Notes: a model not told the origin generated them from the sequence alone. A stretch of DNA of 64,000 nucleotides from Carnobacterium jeotgali MS3 (GCF_000745125.1 NZ_JQNF01000010.1:372001-436000), one strand, 5' to 3'; positions 26,192 through 35,844 are shown, counted from the first letter of the stretch. A program made the numbers and translations.

Positions 26192-28117
26192 CTAATTAAA
26201 TAATTTTTTTAAGTAATTAAAATCTTTTTGTTTTATAAATTCATCTACTTTGTATTGAAAATCAACTTTTTCATATATTTCTAAAAATAGTTCATTGTAT
26301 TCTCTGATTGCTTTTTTATCTACAACAATCATAATAATCAATTGAACTTTTCCGAATTCCCATAAAATTGGATCTTTTAAAATCCCTATACAGATAGAGG
26401 AGCGAAAAACTTTTCCGTCCATATTATGTGGTACACATACCCCATTACCAATTTCAGTAGTTGCCATCTCCTCTCGAGCATAAATTGATTCTTTACACTT
26501 ATCATCTATAAAACTTAGCTGATATAATTTGTCTGTCATTATTGATAAACACTCATCTTTTGTTTTACAGTTTAAATCAGTAAAAAATAGCTCTTTACAA
26601 AATAAACTAGAGATAGAAAACTCATTAGATCCATACGTTATAAATTCATGAATTTTTTCTATATCGTTGTTGCTAACAATTGGTGTAATCACTACATCTG
26701 GAATTGAATATTTTTTTGACAAAGGTACAGTAGATATAATAATATCAACATCTGTAAATTCTATATCATCCAATTGGTACAGTGCATATACGCCAACAAC
26801 TTTAATATTCAAGTTAATCTTAGATTGAAGTTTAGCCTTTAATAAAACTGAGGTTCCTAAACCTGTTGTACAAACTACCACGGCTCGTATTTCTTTATTT
26901 GATTGAATTGAATCTGCTCTTTCGAGAGCACCACAGAAATGTAACGTTAAAAAACCAACTTCATTGATATCAATCTTAATGTCAAAATTTGTTTCTAGAG
27001 AACTAGCTAAAAGTTTTGCTAGTTGCATTGGAAATGGATAATTATCTTTTATTTCTTCAATTAATTCATTGTTAATCGGCATATTTAGCCGGATTCTATG
27101 CAATGCACTTTCAAGATGTAAGAGCAAACCATTTTTCAATATAGCATCCTGTCTAAAATCCAATTGATACATTTCATTAATTTCAACTATGACCCTTTCT
27201 ATTAATTCGCTTTCAGGAGTCTCTAGTCTACTTTTTAATGTGTCTTCACTTACCAACATTCTTTTTTGCCCCAGTAGATGCAAATAAATGTTAACTATTT
27301 CATTTTCAGGAATGATTAAATTAATTTTCGTTTCTATTTCTTTGGAAATTGCCTTTGCACACTGGTATTCCTCGGAGTGCTCTTCGATTATATTTGGCTT
27401 TTGTTCAACACTGATATTCTGGAATCGGAGCCTTGAAACAGCAATTTCTACGTGAATAATCAGATTTCTAAAACCAATATCCGTTATCGGAATTTGATAT
27501 TTTCTAATATTCCGGATTACAATTTCTTCAACGGAAACCTTATCGGTTGATGATATGCTGAATATTCTATCTAACTTCAATTCACTTTGCTCAAGAACTA
27601 AATAGTCTACAATTAATTGGCGGATGTTTTTTTCTTCTCCTTGTAGTTTTAGTCCCTTATTAGAGATTTTAGCTAGTTGAATGTGATATTTTTGTAAAGT
27701 ATCTTTTACGCTGTTCATATCCTTTTTTAGCGTTGTCAAACTTACAAATAATTCATCAGCTAATTTTTCTAAGGTGCATTCTTTTTTCTCCATACTTAAA
27801 ACAGCAAACTTTCTGATTATCCACTCAATACGAGACTGTTGCATGTTTGGAACCAAAGCATCCTTATCTTCATAATCTTTAAAAACTAATTGAATAGATT
27901 TTTTTGATTCAAGAGGAATTATATAGCCTTTTCCTCTTGAAGATTCTATACTATCTGTTTTCAATTCTCTTAAAAGCACATTAATATTTTTAATTTCTCG
28001 TTGCACTGTTTTACTTGATATCCCTATTTCTTCGGCAATGTAATCGCTCTTAATATATTCATCACTTTTCAATAATAAAGACAGCATTTCTTTTTTTCGA
28101 TTTGAAAAATCTACCAT
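26192..28117 (-). CDS. PRD-domain transcriptional activator with EIIB and EIIA domains
   Basis: A 641-residue MtlR/LicR-type regulator. Two N-terminal DNA-binding helix-turn-helix domains cover about 5-165 (first SDYIAEEIGISSKTVQREI). Two PTS regulation domains follow with candidate phosphorylated histidines 222 and 280 in PRD1 and 334 and 393 in PRD2. An EIIB-Gat-like domain has Cys416 in VVVCTTGLGTS, and a C-terminal EIIA-like domain has His564 in GNGVCVPHN. Phosphorylation by HPr and by the cognate EIIB would couple activity to sugar uptake. It heads the galactitol-type PTS operon and has a near-consensus promoter. ATG at 28117 follows GAGCGGAACC. Confidence 0.93.
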   Translation of the reverse strand: MVDFSNRKKEMLSLLLKSDEYIKSDYIAEEIGISSKTVQREIKNINVLLRELKTDSIESSRGKGYIIPLESKKSIQLVFKDYEDKDALVPNMQQSRIEWIIRKFAVLSMEKKECTLEKLADELFVSLTTLKKDMNSVKDTLQKYHIQLAKISNKGLKLQGEEKNIRQLIVDYLVLEQSELKLDRIFSISSTDKVSVEEIVIRNIRKYQIPITDIGFRNLIIHVEIAVSRLRFQNISVEQKPNIIEEHSEEYQCAKAISKEIETKINLIIPENEIVNIYLHLLGQKRMLVSEDTLKSRLETPESELIERVIVEINEMYQLDFRQDAILKNGLLLHLESALHRIRLNMPINNELIEEIKDNYPFPMQLAKLLASSLETNFDIKIDINEVGFLTLHFCGALERADSIQSNKEIRAVVVCTTGLGTSVLLKAKLQSKINLNIKVVGVYALYQLDDIEFTDVDIIISTVPLSKKYSIPDVVITPIVSNNDIEKIHEFITYGSNEFSISSLFCKELFFTDLNCKTKDECLSIMTDKLYQLSFIDDKCKESIYAREEMATTEIGNGVCVPHNMDGKVFRSSICIGILKDPILWEFGKVQLIIMIVVDKKAIREYNELFLEIYEKVDFQYKVDEFIKQKDFNYLKKLFN

Positions 28118-28162
28118 AGGTTCCGCTCCTCATAAGTATACTTTAATAGTTTTCCAGCATTC

Positions 28163-28190
28163 ATCATAGACTCTTAATGTCTCTTGTCAA
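28163..28190 (-). promoter_or_regulatory. Promoter of the galactitol-type PTS operon
   Basis: On the minus strand a perfect TTGACA (28185-28190) and TATGAT (28163-28168) are separated by 16 bases. The start lies about 40 bases before the regulator gene. Such a strong core promoter in front of a PRD activator suggests constitutive regulator supply. Confidence 0.75.
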
Positions 28191-28333
28191 CGGACATTGC
28201 TATATTATAGCCTTTTTCCTCCCATTATTCAGCAATATCATTCCCAGAGCTTCCTATCTACTTTGTTTCATTTTCTATTTAAGTAAAAAAAAGCCCTTAC
28301 TAGGTTGCTGCTAGAGTCATTGCGCTTGCAAGC

Positions 28334-28370
28334 ATACCAAACAGTAATTAGAGTCTCATTACTATGGTAT
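28334..28370. repeat. Hairpin-forming inverted repeat of unknown role
   Basis: ATACCA plus AGTAAT on the left pairs with ATTACT plus TGGTAT on the right, with a small internal bulge (AAC against A) and a loop of about 9-11 bases. No T-run follows, so it is not a typical terminator. It adjoins the palindrome GCTTGCAAGC at 28324-28333. It may be a remnant of an RNA or mobile element. Confidence 0.5.
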
Positions 28371-28557
28371 TAGTCCGAAAATCAAATAACGAGGTAATTT
28401 TTTTGTTTAGGGGTACAACATATCGAAGAGAAATAAAACAGTACAAAAAAATAACACTATGAAGGAAATCATTAACTGATTAACCTCTGTAGTGTCATTT
28501 TCCATTGCTACTGATGATCTTTTTTGTTAGAAAAATCGATTTTTACCTTATCTTTCT

Positions 28558-29406
28558 TTAATCAAATTCTTCGTATTCATTTGGATGTTGTCCTTCTACT
28601 CTGCCAGCTTCACCTTTATCTAAAGCATCAATTTTTTGAATATCTTCATCGTTTAATGCAAAATCAAAGACAGCAAGATTGGCTTTCTGGTGACTAAAAG
28701 AAGAAGCTTTTACAATTGGCATAACCCCATTTTGCAAGTTCCAACGAATAATGACTTGCGCAGGTTCTTTGCCATATTTTTCAGCAATTGCAACAATCGT
28801 TTCATTTTCTAATACATCATTGATTTCACGCCCAAAGGGACTCCAAGCTTCCGTAAGAATACCTAATTTTTTATTGGCTTCAACCAACTCTTTATTATTA
28901 AAATAAGGATGGCGTTCAATTTGATTTGTAGCAGGAGTAACGCCAGTCTTTTCAATAATGCGTTCAAGATGTTCAGGTAAGAAATTAGATACACCAATTG
29001 TTTTAATTAACCCAAATTTTTTTGCATCCACTAATGCTTGCCATGCTTCTTCATATTTGCCTTGTTTAGGTAATGGCCAATGAATCAAATATTTATCAAA
29101 AGAGTTAATCCCGATACGATACAATGATTCTTGGATCATCTTGATGGCTTTATCATATTCATGCGCTTTTCCGGGCAACTTGGAATTGATCATCAATTCT
29201 TCACGCGGAATAGACGAGCGTCGGATAGCTTCTCCTACCATTCCCTCATTCATATAGTTAGTTGAAGTATCGATAAGTCGATAACCCGCATCAATTGCCG
29301 TGAGTACACTGTTCACACCAGTAGCTCCTTGGATATTTACCGTACCAAATCCAATAGCTGGTAAACTTGTTCCATCATTTAATTCGAATTTTTCTATTTT
29401 TGTCAT
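28558..29406 (-). CDS. Aldo/keto reductase
   Basis: A 282-residue NADPH-dependent carbonyl reductase of the AKR5/2,5-diketo-gluconate reductase type. The catalytic tetrad is visible: Asp in IDTSTNY, Tyr in the same segment (TNYMNEG), Lys in INSKLPGK and His in YLIHWPLP. The C-terminus contains the nucleotide-binding GNIRWNLQ-like stretch (IIRWNLQNGVMPIVKASS). ATG at 29406 after GGATGAAAG. It is monocistronic. The substrate range of such enzymes is broad, so no pathway is assigned. Confidence 0.92.
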   Translation of the reverse strand: MTKIEKFELNDGTSLPAIGFGTVNIQGATGVNSVLTAIDAGYRLIDTSTNYMNEGMVGEAIRRSSIPREELMINSKLPGKAHEYDKAIKMIQESLYRIGINSFDKYLIHWPLPKQGKYEEAWQALVDAKKFGLIKTIGVSNFLPEHLERIIEKTGVTPATNQIERHPYFNNKELVEANKKLGILTEAWSPFGREINDVLENETIVAIAEKYGKEPAQVIIRWNLQNGVMPIVKASSFSHQKANLAVFDFALNDEDIQKIDALDKGEAGRVEGQHPNEYEEFD

Positions 29407-29487
29407 CTTACTTTCATCCTTTCTATGAATATTTTACTGCTTCCAGTGTAAAGGAATAATCAATGAGTATCATGTAATATGCTTTGT

Positions 29488-30188
29488 TTATTCAATATAA
29501 AATGAAAAAACAGTCTGTTTGTTATAACTTTTATCATCTTCTAGCAGAATTGTTGGAAGATTTTCATAATGTAAGGATGCTGGTGGTGCTTCAACTTCTC
29601 TTGCTCCTTGTTTTCCACCGACAACATGGGGCATTTTTCTTCCTAATGCGCACCCACATCTAGGACTAATTGCTGATTCTGTTTTATGCTGACAGGGTCT
29701 ACCTGTTAAATGGGCAAAGTACCATTCTCCACTAGGGGTTTCAACTAAAGATCCATGGCCACACTTTTGATGATAGTTCCTTGGAGAGTCATAGGCTGCT
29801 AAGAATGCTTCACCCGGTTGAGTTTCGAACTCACCGAAAAGTTCTTCTGAACGAGCAACGACTTCTTGATGGGTATAAACTGTTCCACCTTCTGCAGCAA
29901 ACAAATAATAGTTCCCAAAAATTTTATAAATGTGGGAGCCTTCAACCAATTTAACATCCGTTCCCTGATAAATGATTTTAGCTGTTTTTGGAGGCAACAT
30001 TTGCTGGTTAATAGAATACTCGGTAAGTTTAATTCCATTAAACGGATAACAATATTCACGACGATCCCATTCCATTTGAACAAGGTATTTTTCCCGTCTT
30101 CATCATGGAACAAAAATGCATCAAAACCAACACCATTTAATTTTATCGGGTCACTCCATTGACCAATATTTTTTTGATGTGTAGTTAC
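29488..30188 (-). pseudogene. Decayed GH43 glycosidase (beta-xylosidase/arabinosidase type)
   Basis: Only the middle of a GH43 gene remains. The reading starts without initiation codon around VTTHQ (30188), continues through GQWSDPIKLNG and FLFHDEDGK, then needs a -1 shift in an A5 run (plus-strand T5 at 30088-30092) to reach YLVQMEWD, PFNGIKLTEYS and the longer 195-codon piece. The conserved GSHIYKIFGNYYLFAAEGGT and HGSLVETPSGEWYFAHLTGRP are intact. Near the end, a section between ALGRK and VVGGKQG is missing compared with GH43 enzymes, and the normal C-terminal beta domain is absent. The catalytic Asp region of the first propeller blade is lost. It is therefore non-functional: truncated at both ends, frameshifted and internally deleted. 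Confidence 0.82.
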
Positions 30189-30363
30189 TTGTAATACTTT
30201 TTTCTTGAAAAAACAATAATTTCTATGAAATACTTGAAGATAACCTATACTGATTATCTAATTATTTAATTTGATTATGTTTAATACACTACTAGTAGTA
30301 TCTCTTCCCTTTTGCATATGCTATGATAAATACAACTAAACGAAACGACATTTGGAGGAACAT

Positions 30364-31227
30364 ATGACTCAATTTATTATTACTACCGAAAGCGGCTCTG
30401 ACTTATCCTCAGAACTTATCAATCGTTACAATGTACAAGTTATTCCAATGCACGTCACAATGGGTTTGGAAACGCTTGACGATGGCAGCTTTGATGTTGA
30501 AGACGTTTATCGTTTTTATGATCAAACAGGCACTTTGCCTAAAACTGCAGGAACGACTCCACAGGATAATAGTAATGTTTTCAAACATATTCTTACTCAA
30601 TATCCTGAAGCACACATCATTCATATTGCTTATTCAGCAGTAACCACTGTTTCATATAATTCGTGTAATATTGCTGCTCAAGATTTTAAAAACATTCATC
30701 TTGTAGACAGCAAGAATGTTTCAGGTGGATTAACTGCTGTCATTGTTGCAACAGCAAAATTTATCGAAAAAAATCCAGCTGCTACAGCTGAAGAGATTGT
30801 GTCTTTTGTTGAAGATGTTCGCGAGCGAACTCGTTTCGTTTTCTTACCTCAGTCTTTGCTTTACTTGAAAGCGGGAGGACGAGTTTCAAATGTAGCTTAT
30901 CTTGGTGCTTCTCTTTTAAATCTTCACCCTACAATTATTTTAAAAGATGGATACTTGGTCGCTTCTAAAAAATATCGTGGATCCTTTGATCGTTGTTTGA
31001 AAAATACTATTAAAGACTTCCTAAAAAATTATGATATTGATCCAGAAACAGTGATTATTGGTGGCACAAAAAGATTGAGTGAAGACCATAAACAACTTGC
31101 TACAGTACTGTTACAAGAAGCCGGTTTCAATAACTTCTCATGGTTCACTGCTGGATCCGTTATTTCAAGTCACGGTGGTCCTGGAGCTTTCGGTATTATT
31201 GGGATTGAAAAAAGACAACTTTCTTAA
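30364..31227 (+). CDS. DegV family fatty-acid-binding protein
   Basis: A 287-residue DegV protein. The family (FakB-like) binds a fatty acid in a cleft between two alpha/beta domains and can present it to fatty-acid kinase. Recognised by the N-terminal TTESGSDLSSEL, the IPMHVTMG strand and the later LKAGGRVSNVAYLG segment, with the C-terminal SHGGPGAFGI loop. The ATG at 30364 is 5 bases after GGAGG; the in-frame TTG at 30352 lies before that site. Monocistronic, with a terminator at 31250-31300. Confidence 0.92.
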   Translation: MTQFIITTESGSDLSSELINRYNVQVIPMHVTMGLETLDDGSFDVEDVYRFYDQTGTLPKTAGTTPQDNSNVFKHILTQYPEAHIIHIAYSAVTTVSYNSCNIAAQDFKNIHLVDSKNVSGGLTAVIVATAKFIEKNPAATAEEIVSFVEDVRERTRFVFLPQSLLYLKAGGRVSNVAYLGASLLNLHPTIILKDGYLVASKKYRGSFDRCLKNTIKDFLKNYDIDPETVIIGGTKRLSEDHKQLATVLLQEAGFNNFSWFTAGSVISSHGGPGAFGIIGIEKRQLS

Positions 31228-31249
31228 TTTTTCCTAACACAAATCAGAT

Positions 31250-31300
31250 AAAGAGACAGCCAATTTTAGTACAATTATTGGTTGCCTCTTTATCTTTTTT
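31250..31300 (+). terminator. Terminator after the DegV gene
   Basis: AAAGAGACAGCCAAT pairs with ATTGGTTGCCTCTTT apart from one mismatch and one wobble, and is followed by ATCTTTTTT. Confidence 0.85.
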
Positions 31301-31422
31301 ATTAGTATAATCTTTATCGGCTGAAATTCATTCTATGATAAACTAACATTAAGGAACTTTATAGTATTAATGTTAGTATCCTATTAGAGGTGCTTTAACT
31401 AACGAAAGGAGCTGATCAAAAT

Positions 31423-32238
31423 ATGCATATCACACTAAAAAAGAATTGGCCCTATTTGATAACGGCTTTTGGAATAATTGCTTTATTTGTATTCCTACCC
31501 GTTCAATCGGTAGTCGCTATTGAATTGCCAGATGCTACATCTGATTTTTACTATTATGATGAGCCGAACATTTTAACCCCTGATACTAAAGAACTGATCA
31601 TGAATATAAATGATACTTATGAACAAACAGTTGAAAAACCTCAAATTGTTGTAACCGTCATTGATTCATTAGATGGTGAAACCATTGAAAACTATAGTGC
31701 TGCCTTATTCGAAAAATGGAAAATTGGAAATACTGACTACGATAATGGTGTCCTCATCTTACTAGCTTTAAAGGAACGAGAAATTCGTTTCGAAGTTGGC
31801 TACGGTTTAGAAGGCATTCTAACAGATGGAAAAACAGGAAAAATATTAGATAATAACATAACTTATTTAAGCAACAATTTATTCGATAGTGGGCTTCAAC
31901 AGATATTTAGAGCTACTGCAATAGAAGTAGCTACCGAATACCAGTATGATATTGAGGCAACTTTAGCTTCTAGTAATTCAAAAGTCATTGAAACGCTCAA
32001 CACTACACCGCGTGACAAGGGTTTTATTCCATCTACTATTCGTTTTTTTAAGAGTTTAAAACCCTTTAATGTGCTTATTATTATTGTGGGTATAGCTTTT
32101 GCTGTTTTCACCCCTGGTAGTGGCGGCGGTTCAAGTGGGCGTAGAAATAAATCCGGTTCTGGAAGAAATAGGAAATCAAGCAGACGCTCTGGTGGCGGTG
32201 GTCGTTCTGGCGGTGGCGGTTCTAGTCGGAAATTTTAA
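31423..32238 (+). CDS. TPM-domain membrane protein (YgcG family)
   Basis: A 271-residue extracytoplasmic protein anchored in the membrane. Residues 1-32 are a signal/anchor segment ending PVQSVVAIELP. Residues about 35-165 form the TPM (TLP18.3/Psb32/MOLO-1) domain, with YEQTVEKPQIVVTVIDSLDG and VLILLALKEREIRFEVGYGLEG. A membrane helix lies near 208-228, and the tail after it is a low-complexity run of Gly, Ser and Arg with about 25 glycines and serines. ATG at 31423 after GAAAGGAGC. Function is poorly known in the family; roles in membrane-protein turnover or phosphatase activity have been proposed. Monocistronic. Confidence 0.9.
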   Translation: MHITLKKNWPYLITAFGIIALFVFLPVQSVVAIELPDATSDFYYYDEPNILTPDTKELIMNINDTYEQTVEKPQIVVTVIDSLDGETIENYSAALFEKWKIGNTDYDNGVLILLALKEREIRFEVGYGLEGILTDGKTGKILDNNITYLSNNLFDSGLQQIFRATAIEVATEYQYDIEATLASSNSKVIETLNTTPRDKGFIPSTIRFFKSLKPFNVLIIIVGIAFAVFTPGSGGGSSGRRNKSGSGRNRKSSRRSGGGGRSGGGGSSRKF

Positions 32239-32387
32239 ATGAATATTTCGAACGAACTTAACGACTAACAGTCTTATTGACAGATTATCTGATAATTTAT
32301 TACCATGATGAATTTGATAACGATTGTTTTTCTGCCGAGTAAATCTAGAATATACCGTAAATATTTTTTTAGGATTATGACTCAACA

Positions 32388-32423
32388 AAAAACCGTTGCT
32401 CACATCTGTAAGCAACGATTTTT
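32388..32423. terminator. Shared terminator between TPM gene and lacD
   Basis: AAAAACCGTTGCT-type left arm pairs with AGCAACGATTTTT with one mismatch around a 10-base loop. A- and T-runs on both sides suit the two convergent transcripts. Confidence 0.88.
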
Positions 32424-32464
32424 CTTTTATCTCTAAATTTATAAGATAGCTTTCTTTATTAATT

Positions 32465-33463
32465 CTATCTCACTAATTCACTTACTTCTACTTTTTCATG
32501 CCAAGAAGTAGCTGTGCGTTCTACTACTTTGTTTAAACTTTCAATATTTTCTCTGCCTTCTGATTGAAGCCATTTTCTAGTAGCGTCTTCTCCATTTGCT
32601 ACAAAGTGGTGAACACCATTTTTCCATGTTGCTCTTCCACAAAGAACACCACTAAAAGTAGAACCTGCTTCTTTTGCAAATTCAAGCGTCTCTTGGAATA
32701 AGTTTGCAGACACACCAGCACTAAGAAAAATAAACGGTAACTGTGTTGATTCACTTTGTTCTTTAAAATAAGCTGCAGCAGTTTCTTTTGTATAAACAGC
32801 TTCTTTCCCAAAACCTTCAACTACATCCATGTTGACAGGTACTTCTACCTTTAACACGTCAACTTTATATTGAGGTTTGGAAAATTCTTTCATCATATCG
32901 ATTACTTTACGAGGTTTAACTTTTGCATAGTCGTTAGAATTATTATCTTGAATAGTTTTATCATAAGACAGTAGTTCTAAATAGAACGGGATATCTTCTC
33001 CAAAACATTCGCTTCCTAAACGTTCTACAAAAGCATGCTTTTGATGGTTTATTTTAGGTTCCTCATTTACATCATAATAAAGCAAGAATTTGATTGCATC
33101 TGCACCTTTATCTTTTAAGCCCTTTACTGACCAGTCTTCTAACAAGTCAGGTAATCGTCCAGGAATTGTCACGTCATAGCCTGTTTTTTCATAGGCTAAT
33201 AGTAATCCAGCTTCAGCATGGCGAGCATCAGCTGCTTCTATACCAAACTCAGGATCCAATAAAATAGAAGAAGCATATGGCGTTAATTCTTCAGATACTA
33301 ATTTTTTGAATTCAATAATGAGTTCATCAGTTGGTTCTTGACCTTCTGCTTTAATCATTTTTTTTAAAGCACCGCGTTGATCAATAGCTAAAGCTTCTAT
33401 AAAGCCTTCTTTAGTAGATAAACGATCCATTGCTGCCTTTTTTGCTTTTGAAATTTTTAGCAT
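32465..33463 (-). CDS. lacD: Tagatose 1,6-diphosphate aldolase
   Basis: A 332-residue class I aldolase that splits tagatose 1,6-bisphosphate into glyceraldehyde 3-phosphate and dihydroxyacetone phosphate. The LacD family is recognised from [11 protein letters not shown] at the start, [12 protein letters not shown], and [17 protein letters not shown] near the end. The ATG at 33463 is favoured, as AAAGGA sits 8 bases upstream; the ATG at 33472 overlaps it. It is the last gene of the galacto-N-biose operon, right after nagA. The kinase needed to make its substrate from tagatose 6-phosphate (LacC) is not in this window. Confidence 0.92.
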   Translation of the reverse strand: MLKISKAKKAAMDRLSTKEGFIEALAIDQRGALKKMIKAEGQEPTDELIIEFKKLVSEELTPYASSILLDPEFGIEAADARHAEAGLLLAYEKTGYDVTIPGRLPDLLEDWSVKGLKDKGADAIKFLLYYDVNEEPKINHQKHAFVERLGSECFGEDIPFYLELLSYDKTIQDNNSNDYAKVKPRKVIDMMKEFSKPQYKVDVLKVEVPVNMDVVEGFGKEAVYTKETAAAYFKEQSESTQLPFIFLSAGVSANLFQETLEFAKEAGSTFSGVLCGRATWKNGVHHFVANGEDATRKWLQSEGRENIESLNKVVERTATSWHEKVEVSELVR

Positions 33464-33475
33464 TTTCTTCATCCT

Positions 33476-34636
33476 TTAGTTATCATTTTTGTAAACAGAT
33501 ACACCATTTAAATAGGTTTCATGTAACTTCAATTGAGGATCTATCACTAAAAAATCCGCATCATGACCAGCTTGTAAACTGCCACAACAATCATCGATAT
33601 GACAGCTTCTTGCTGGAATGATAGAAGCCATTCGAATTGTCTCTTCAATGGTTGCACTATCCCAATCACAAACATTTCTGACAGCATCCATCAATTTCAG
33701 AACACTACCAGCTAGGCTTCCATTTTCTTTTAAACGAGCTGCTCCGTCTTTTACTTCAACTGGAAAGTCTCCTAAAGTGTAATCTCCCTCAGGCATTCCA
33801 CCAGCTCTCATACAATCGGTGACTAAAACAATATGTTCTGGCGTTTTTGCTTTTATTAAAACATCTGCCGCTGCTGGATGGACATGGTGTCCATCACAAA
33901 TCAACTCAGCAAAAGTATCTTTTGTTGTCATAGCTGCTCCAACCATTCCAGGTTCTCTGTGGTTCATACCACTCATTCCATTGTATGTGTGAACAAAGAT
34001 TGAAGCACCAGAAGAAACAGCTGTTCCAGCTTGTTCATATGTTGCAGAACTATGCGCCAGGGCAACAGTTACCCCTTCTTTGACTACATTTTCGGTAAAG
34101 TGAACTGCTCCTGCTCTTTCTGGAGCAATAGCAATTTTCTTTATTAAGCCCTTTGATAATTCTTGCCAATGATGAAAAATCTCTAGATTAGGATCTTGGA
34201 AGAACCGAGGATTTTGCGCCCCCTTGTGTTCTTCTGTAAAAAAAGGTCCCTCAAAGAAAATACCACGAATTTTAGCTCCTTGTACTTCTTGATAGTGATC
34301 CCCGATTGTCCGACTCACTTGATTTAAAGTTTCAATATCTGAAGTCAGTGTAGTAGGTAAAAAGGACGTTACACCACAACTTAATAACCCTTTTGATATT
34401 GCCTTGAGGCCTTCAAAGTCATTGTCCATCACATCATGACCCATAAATCCATGAATATGTGTATCCACAAGGCCAGGTGTAATCCATTTTCCTGAATAAT
34501 CAAGAACTTGCTCATTTTCATTAGGTAATTCCTTTATATACGACCCAAACTTTCCATCTTTAACCGCTAGATAGCCTTCACCTTTTATTCCACTCGGCAA
34601 GAAAAACCGGCTCGCGTATATATAATAGGTTCCCAT
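33476..34636 (-). CDS. nagA: N-acetylglucosamine/galactosamine-6-phosphate deacetylase
   Basis: A 386-residue amidohydrolase-superfamily TIM barrel. It removes acetate from N-acetylhexosamine 6-phosphate in the cytoplasm. Family motifs: LVDTHIHGFMGHDVMD near residue 57, FFEGPFF with the metal-binding Glu, LAHSSATYEQA, CDGHHVHP and LVTDCMRAGGMPEG with the catalytic Asp. ATG at 34636 after AAAGGGATG. In this operon, between agaS and lacD, the acetylated sugar is most likely N-acetylgalactosamine 6-phosphate. Confidence 0.94.
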   Translation of the reverse strand: MGTYYIYASRFFLPSGIKGEGYLAVKDGKFGSYIKELPNENEQVLDYSGKWITPGLVDTHIHGFMGHDVMDNDFEGLKAISKGLLSCGVTSFLPTTLTSDIETLNQVSRTIGDHYQEVQGAKIRGIFFEGPFFTEEHKGAQNPRFFQDPNLEIFHHWQELSKGLIKKIAIAPERAGAVHFTENVVKEGVTVALAHSSATYEQAGTAVSSGASIFVHTYNGMSGMNHREPGMVGAAMTTKDTFAELICDGHHVHPAAADVLIKAKTPEHIVLVTDCMRAGGMPEGDYTLGDFPVEVKDGAARLKENGSLAGSVLKLMDAVRNVCDWDSATIEETIRMASIIPARSCHIDDCCGSLQAGHDADFLVIDPQLKLHETYLNGVSVYKNDN

Positions 34637-34656
34637 CTTTTCATCCCTTTTTTTGA

Positions 34657-35844
34657 TTAGTCCTTGTACTCGTGTATCGTTACACCTTTGACTACTCGAT
34701 TAACCGTTCCAGATTTAGAAGGAGTATCCGGTGTATTAGTCACTTTAATAGAAGCTAGTAACGAAACGGTCTGTGCTGCCATGATAAATGGCAACGCAAG
34801 ATAAGCTTCTGGCAAGAGCAAATGCTGGTTATCAAAATCAATTGTTGTACCAGAAAAATTTTGTCCTTCAACAGGCTGAGCTATCGCTATTGTTTGCATA
34901 GCAATTTGATCCTGTTGTATTTCTTCTAAAATATCTAAATCATATTTACGGGTATAGGGGTCATTGCTTACAAAAACAAAGACCAGCGTTTGTTCATTTA
35001 CAAATGATTTAGGTCCATGGCGGAATCCCATAGAGGAGTCAAACATTGTTGCAATTTTCCCAGCTGTTAATTCTAATACTTTTAGCTGTGCTTCACGTGT
35101 TAAACCTGCTAAGCTGCCGGATCCTAAATAAACAATGCGATTGAAGTCAACCGCTACTAATTTATCTAAGTTTCCTTCATGTTCAATCACTTCTTTGCCC
35201 ATTTTAGTTGCAGTCATCACATAACTTTCTTTATCAGCCACAGAGGACTGATCAAAAACCAGTAATGCAGTCAATGTCATACAAGTAAAACTTCCCGTCA
35301 TAGCAAATCCTTGATCATTTGATCGTTCAGGCATTAGTAACAATAAATTTTCTTTATCTGTGGCTGCTGCTTTTGCTAAAGCTCCATCTGCTGCACAAGT
35401 AATGGTGATGTGTCGAATATTTTTCACGACTTTATTCGCATTGGAAACTGCTGTAACACTTTCAGGGCTGTTTCCACTTCTTGCAAATGAAACCAATACC
35501 GTCCAATCATTTTCATGCAGATAATCTTTTGGGGAAGAAACAAGGTCCGTTGTTGGAATACTTTCAAAAATAAATGAATCTGTATCTCCCGCATTATTTA
35601 AGTATGGTAGCACAGTATCCCCAACATAAGCCGATGTTCCTGCTCCAGTAAAAACTACACGTATTTTACTAGAGGACTCTTTTTTTATTTGTTGCAAAAA
35701 AGAGTCTATTACATCTTTTTTATCTTGATAGTTATCCCAGGCTTCTTCCCAAAGCCCAGGTTGTTGTATGATTTCTTGAGTCGTAATCGCTGCTCCAAGA
35801 TCCTTTAATTCATTTTGTGATTTAGTAAATAGTTGCACGTTCAT
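34657..35844 (-). CDS. agaS: AgaS-type SIS-domain sugar isomerase/deaminase
   Basis: A 395-residue protein with two SIS sugar-isomerase domains, family AgaS. It converts galactosamine 6-phosphate to tagatose 6-phosphate with release of ammonia. Features include FTGAGTSAYVGDTVLPYL near residue 65, SFARSGNSPESV in the first SIS domain, and YLGSGSLAGLTREAQLK plus SSMGFRHGPKSF in the second. ATG at 35844 after TTGGAGTG. It lies between the PTS EIIA and NagA genes, which supports GalNAc catabolism. Confidence 0.93.
   Translation of the reverse strand: MNVQLFTKSQNELKDLGAAITTQEIIQQPGLWEEAWDNYQDKKDVIDSFLQQIKKESSSKIRVVFTGAGTSAYVGDTVLPYLNNAGDTDSFIFESIPTTDLVSSPKDYLHENDWTVLVSFARSGNSPESVTAVSNANKVVKNIRHITITCAADGALAKAAATDKENLLLLMPERSNDQGFAMTGSFTCMTLTALLVFDQSSVADKESYVMTATKMGKEVIEHEGNLDKLVAVDFNRIVYLGSGSLAGLTREAQLKVLELTAGKIATMFDSSMGFRHGPKSFVNEQTLVFVFVSNDPYTRKYDLDILEEIQQDQIAMQTIAIAQPVEGQNFSGTTIDFDNQHLLLPEAYLALPFIMAAQTVSLLASIKVTNTPDTPSKSGTVNRVVKGVTIHEYKD

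Larger units (their letters stand above)
28118..28557. other. 440-base spacer between the PTS operon and the aldo/keto reductase
   Basis: The left end holds the PTS promoter (28163-28190). Around 28290-28380 there is a structured piece: the palindrome GCTTGCAAGC (28324-28333) directly followed by a 37-base hairpin (28334-28370). Near 28453-28497 an imperfect hairpin could end the aldo/keto reductase transcript. I see no open reading frame that looks coding. Confidence 0.6.

Noticed and set aside
28453-28497. Terminator for the aldo/keto reductase gene
   Set aside because: The arms pair only imperfectly (ACACTAT and GTAGTGT around mismatches) and the T-run is short; noted in the spacer entry but not listed as a firm terminator.
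29406-29470. MerR-type promoter dyad before the aldo/keto reductase
   Set aside because: TTTAC and GTAAA arms are present, but the inner arms are out of register by one base and no -10 fits the 19-base spacing.
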